The position numbers were made by a program, and so were the translations under genes. Under the pieces are notes generated by a model. The model was not told where the DNA came from and did no database searches. It saw nothing but the letters and a program-made list of their open reading frames with translations. Positions 61,614-64,000 of a DNA stretch of 64,000 nt are shown here, piece by piece; within the stretch, counting starts at the first letter, position 1, and each line of letters opens with the position of its first letter. The DNA comes from Nitrosospira multiformis (GTDB lineage Bacteria > Pseudomonadota > Gammaproteobacteria > Burkholderiales > Nitrosomonadaceae), in NCBI RefSeq assembly GCF_900110185.1, contig NZ_FOCT01000001.1, positions 62,001-126,000 of the forward strand, written 5' to 3'.

Positions 61614-62756
61614 TCATCCCAGTGTGCGGCGCCTGATCAGCAGCGTTAATGCACCAAGTCCCGCCAGCATCATTGCGTAAGCGGAAGGCTCAGGGACGGG
61701 TGTGAGGACGCCAAACAAACCGTGGGTTTCCTCATCCGGTCCCGCCGTGAAGTACAGCAGATGACTGCTGCCTGCCATGGTATCGTTGCCCGGTGAAATG
61801 GACCACAAACCGTCAATCACTACGGGATGATTGTTGGCATCGAGCACCTGGCCGAGAAAAGTATGCGTATTGGGGTCGTAAATATTGATATGGCCATCAC
61901 CGAAATTTCCTACCAGTAGATCACCGGCAGCGGAACCAAACGAAGAAGGCGCTACAGCCAACCCCCACGGTGCATTCAAGGTTCCGCCGGATGTAACCCG
62001 CGCAACGAAATCGCCGTTCAACGTGTATTGGTCGACAAAACCCAGCCCCGCCCCAGCCACTTCGTCATCCTTGGTTGCATTCTGCAGGGCATAAGTCACA
62101 TACAGCGATCCGTTGAGATTCTGGACGTTGAAAGGAGCATATCCACTAGGAAGGCCGAGGGGATCGGTAAACGAACCGGTTAATGGTGGCGCCGCTGCAT
62201 CTCCCTTGTGAACATCCACCGTCCCCGCTTTGAAGTTGGCCGCGTAAAGATAATCGTGCCCCCCGGTGTTGCCGATAGCTGCGCCCTTATAGCTGTTGTT
62301 CGGAGATGCCGGCACCAGTGTCTCTGCCGGTATCAAACCCGTCGTACCCAGGGTGGGACGCCAGCCTGAAACTGTGCCATCTTCGCTTACGAACAGAAAG
62401 CGATTGTCCCCAAATGATGATGTACTGTTGAATACCTGCCCGGTCACGCTACCCTCGCCCGGGATGGAAACTGTCAAGGGTCGCTGGGCGGTCGCTTGTG
62501 TTGCTGGATCCACACCATACAGACGGACTGTTCCGCCATCAGTCGAAGAGACCCAGAAGGGCCCGCCGGGAGCATAGGACATTCCCCACGCATTCTTGAG
62601 ACCGGTGTCGGTAATCTGGGCGGCATGAGCAAGCTGATCATCCGTCACAAGATTGGTGGGTGTGAATGTAACCGCCCCGGCAGGAAGGGTCAGCAGGGAT
62701 GCCACGACGCCTGCTATTACTGCAAGTGAAGGCAAATAGGATCGAATCTGTCGCAT
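61614..62756 (-). CDS. TIGR03118-family PEP-CTERM protein
   Basis: 380 residues. Signal peptide (LAVIAGVVASLLTLPAGA), then a beta-propeller-like region with LVTDDQLAHAAQITDTGLKN, NAWGMSYAPGGPFWVSSTDG, YLYAANFKAGTVDV and LNAPWGLAVAPSSFG, all typical of TIGR03118 proteins. The C-terminus is an intact PEP-CTERM sorting signal: PEPSAYAMMLAGLGALTLLI followed by RRR. Such proteins are exported and processed by an exosortase (not in this window) and are associated with extracellular polysaccharide. It is the only intact PEP-CTERM gene here; two others are decayed. Confidence 0.9.
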   Translation of the reverse strand: MRQIRSYLPSLAVIAGVVASLLTLPAGAVTFTPTNLVTDDQLAHAAQITDTGLKNAWGMSYAPGGPFWVSSTDGGTVRLYGVDPATQATAQRPLTVSIPGEGSVTGQVFNSTSSFGDNRFLFVSEDGTVSGWRPTLGTTGLIPAETLVPASPNNSYKGAAIGNTGGHDYLYAANFKAGTVDVHKGDAAAPPLTGSFTDPLGLPSGYAPFNVQNLNGSLYVTYALQNATKDDEVAGAGLGFVDQYTLNGDFVARVTSGGTLNAPWGLAVAPSSFGSAAGDLLVGNFGDGHINIYDPNTHTFLGQVLDANNHPVVIDGLWSISPGNDTMAGSSHLLYFTAGPDEETHGLFGVLTPVPEPSAYAMMLAGLGALTLLIRRRTLG

Positions 62757-63176
62757 GATATTTCCCCTAAAATATTAATAGAAAGAATTTCAGTGCCACG
62801 CAGTCAGCTTCTGTCCCTCTTTGCCCCTTATCTGTCTCCTGTTCCTCTCTTCGGAATAGAAGTGGCCCGGCGAGTCGGGTACAACAACACATCAACTCAC
62901 CGCCACAGATCTATCATTTTCTGGGGCTCGATTGGATTTAACACAAGTCGTGTGATGAAACTGTTTCGATTACATAAAGAATTCGTGAAATTTCAGCGTG
63001 TTTTTTTGGAATCATCAGCGCCGGCCCATGCCGTCAACCTGGAATTCTGCCGGAACCGGGGAAGAAGAATCTGGAGAAATTCCTTGCGATCACGACTTGC
63101 CTTGATACCGGGGAAACTAAAACGGTACATGCAGTATCATAGGTAGTAAGCACAAATGCGATTGAAAGGAGGCACC
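62757..63176. other. Intergenic region
   Basis: About 420 bp between divergent genes. An open frame at 62793-63146 has no ribosome site or recognisable content. The PEP-CTERM gene promoter and the DUF1269 gene promoter should both lie here; AATATTAATAGAAAG near 62772 is AT-rich. Confidence 0.45.
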
Positions 63177-63704
63177 ATGTCGGATCTGGTGGTAATAGGA
63201 TTTGAAAACCTGCAAAAAGCAGAGGAAGTTCTGTGGCGGCTCAGGTCGCTGAAAAGACAGCATCTGATTGATCTTGAGGATGCTGTGGTCGTCGTTCGTG
63301 ACGAGCAGGGTGAGATAAACCTCAAGCAAAGTATAAATCTTACCCATTATGATACGTCTGCCGGTCTGCTGTCCGGCGGGCTTCTGGGGACTTTTGTCGG
63401 AATGCTTTTCCTCAACCCGGCAGCCGGATTACTCATCGGAAGCATGATTGGAGCAGGTGCGGGAGCCTTGTCCGGTTCTCTTACGGATTATGGTATTCCG
63501 GATGATTTCATCAAGTCATTAGGTGAAACCATCCCCCTTAATTCGTCGGCGCTCTTCATCCTTGCGCGAGAAGTGGAGCCGGAAAAAATCCTGGCTGAAC
63601 TCGGCGAGTTCAGGGGCAAGGTTTTGAGCACGAATCTCTCACGAGACCAGGAACAGCGGTTAAAGGAAGCGCTGGGGGGGTCGCCCAGGACAGCAGCCCC
63701 TTGA
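63177..63704 (+). CDS. DUF1269 membrane-associated protein
   Basis: 175 residues from the ATG at 63177, with AAAGGAGG upstream. An N-terminal alpha/beta region (LVVIGFENLQKAEEVLWRL, LEDAVVVVRDEQG) is followed by a Gly-rich double helix (SGGLLGTFVGMLFLNPAAGL and GSMIGAGAGALSGSL) and the DYGIPDDFIKSLGETI block with SALFILAREV. This is the DUF1269 pattern. Function unknown; the glycine-zipper segment suggests membrane insertion or oligomerisation. Confidence 0.85.
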   Translation: MSDLVVIGFENLQKAEEVLWRLRSLKRQHLIDLEDAVVVVRDEQGEINLKQSINLTHYDTSAGLLSGGLLGTFVGMLFLNPAAGLLIGSMIGAGAGALSGSLTDYGIPDDFIKSLGETIPLNSSALFILAREVEPEKILAELGEFRGKVLSTNLSRDQEQRLKEALGGSPRTAAP

Positions 63705-63751
63705 AGTGTATGGGACAAGCCATGAGCAGGTCGTTGCACACCCGCTCCCGG

Positions 63752-63988
63752 TCACGGTTGTCCCGGGGCGGGCAGGGAACTCCCGGAAGATCCAGCCTCC
63801 GAGCGCCCTTCGCGCCTGGCTCTGACTTCCTTGGTATCCAGATCCAGGATACGCGGATCCCTTGCAGGTGAATCGGTGGCAAACTGCTCCTCGATCGGGG
63901 ATTCTTTTGCCTTTGTATCACTCCCCGTATCCTTATCTTCCATACTCTTGGCTTTAGCCGACTTACTCACGTCGGGTTTCGCCTTCAT
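63752..63988 (-). CDS. Small charged hypothetical protein
   Basis: 78 residues, ATG at 63988 close to the window edge, so the start could lie further upstream. Very rich in Lys, Asp, Ser, Glu and Ala, likely disordered (KPDVSKSAKAKSMEDKDTG). It converges with the DUF1269 gene after 47 bp. No family; low complexity makes the call uncertain. Confidence 0.45.
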   Translation of the reverse strand: MKAKPDVSKSAKAKSMEDKDTGSDTKAKESPIEEQFATDSPARDPRILDLDTKEVRARREGRSEAGSSGSSLPAPGQP

Positions 63989-64000
63989 CGCACTGCCGGT

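Noticed and set aside
62793..63146. 117-codon frame between the PEP-CTERM and DUF1269 genes
   Set aside because: Weak start, basic and unstructured translation, overlaps the expected promoter regions.

Overview
The window looks like a chromosomal segment of a betaproteobacterium, most likely an ammonia oxidiser of the Nitrosospira/Nitrosomonas group. This is inferred from content: PEP-CTERM proteins, a SmbP-like lipoprotein (SmbP was described from Nitrosomonas), a glycogen-to-trehalose gene block and a Cus-type copper RND pump. No rRNA, tRNA, CRISPR array, integrase or intact insertion sequence was found, so the taxonomic call is an inference.

Layout. 1-8.8 kb: an exported DUF1264 protein, a phytase-like esterase, two genes of unknown function, and a four-gene ABC-2 exporter (adaptor, tandem ATPase, two permeases; YbhGFSR type). 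9-14.3 kb: a protein of unknown function with a 36-bp tandem repeat, a decayed HAF-repeat PEP-CTERM gene, a long-chain acyl-CoA synthetase, a small lipoprotein and a second decayed PEP-CTERM gene. 14.7-21.7 kb: a Cys-rich small protein, a tandem pair of DUF2238 membrane proteins, a beta-barrel-like protein overlapping a DinG/YoaA helicase, a lipoprotein and a PPK2 polyphosphate kinase. 21.8-29.1 kb: a Cu(I)/Ag(I) efflux operon (small exported protein, CusF-like, CusC, CusB with a fused CusF domain, CusA), whose 3' end runs into a gene graveyard (lipoprotein remnant, P-type ATPase scrap).

29.5-42.5 kb is the metabolic core: SmbP-like lipoprotein, TreS-maltokinase fusion, TreZ, a MalQ-TreY fusion of 1730 residues, and convergent GlgX. 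GlgX debranches glycogen, TreY makes the terminal trehalose bond, TreZ releases trehalose, MalQ recycles short maltodextrins and TreS interconverts maltose and trehalose. The maltokinase half of TreS has lost its metal-binding DFEGEP-type motif, so flow to maltose-1-phosphate looks impaired here.

42.6-47.3 kb: a second member of the lipoprotein family, a GDCCVFCS-type small protein, a frameshifted 2-hydroxyacid dehydrogenase, a zinc alcohol dehydrogenase, and a PEGA-like/patatin lipoprotein pair. 47.3-51.3 kb is a visibly AT-richer island carrying a BioF2-like GNAT, a DegT-type PLP enzyme and a JmjC/cupin-8 protein in a row; it is the best candidate here for an uncharacterised biosynthetic or modification cassette. 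51.4-64 kb: a membrane-anchored periplasmic protein divergent from an HxlR regulator, maltose O-acetyltransferase, DUF3293, hexose-6-phosphate mutarotase, HrpA helicase with an unusual charged insert, a short protein resembling only the N-terminal part of Tc-toxin A subunits, a 54-residue membrane protein, a TIGR03118 PEP-CTERM protein and a DUF1269 protein.
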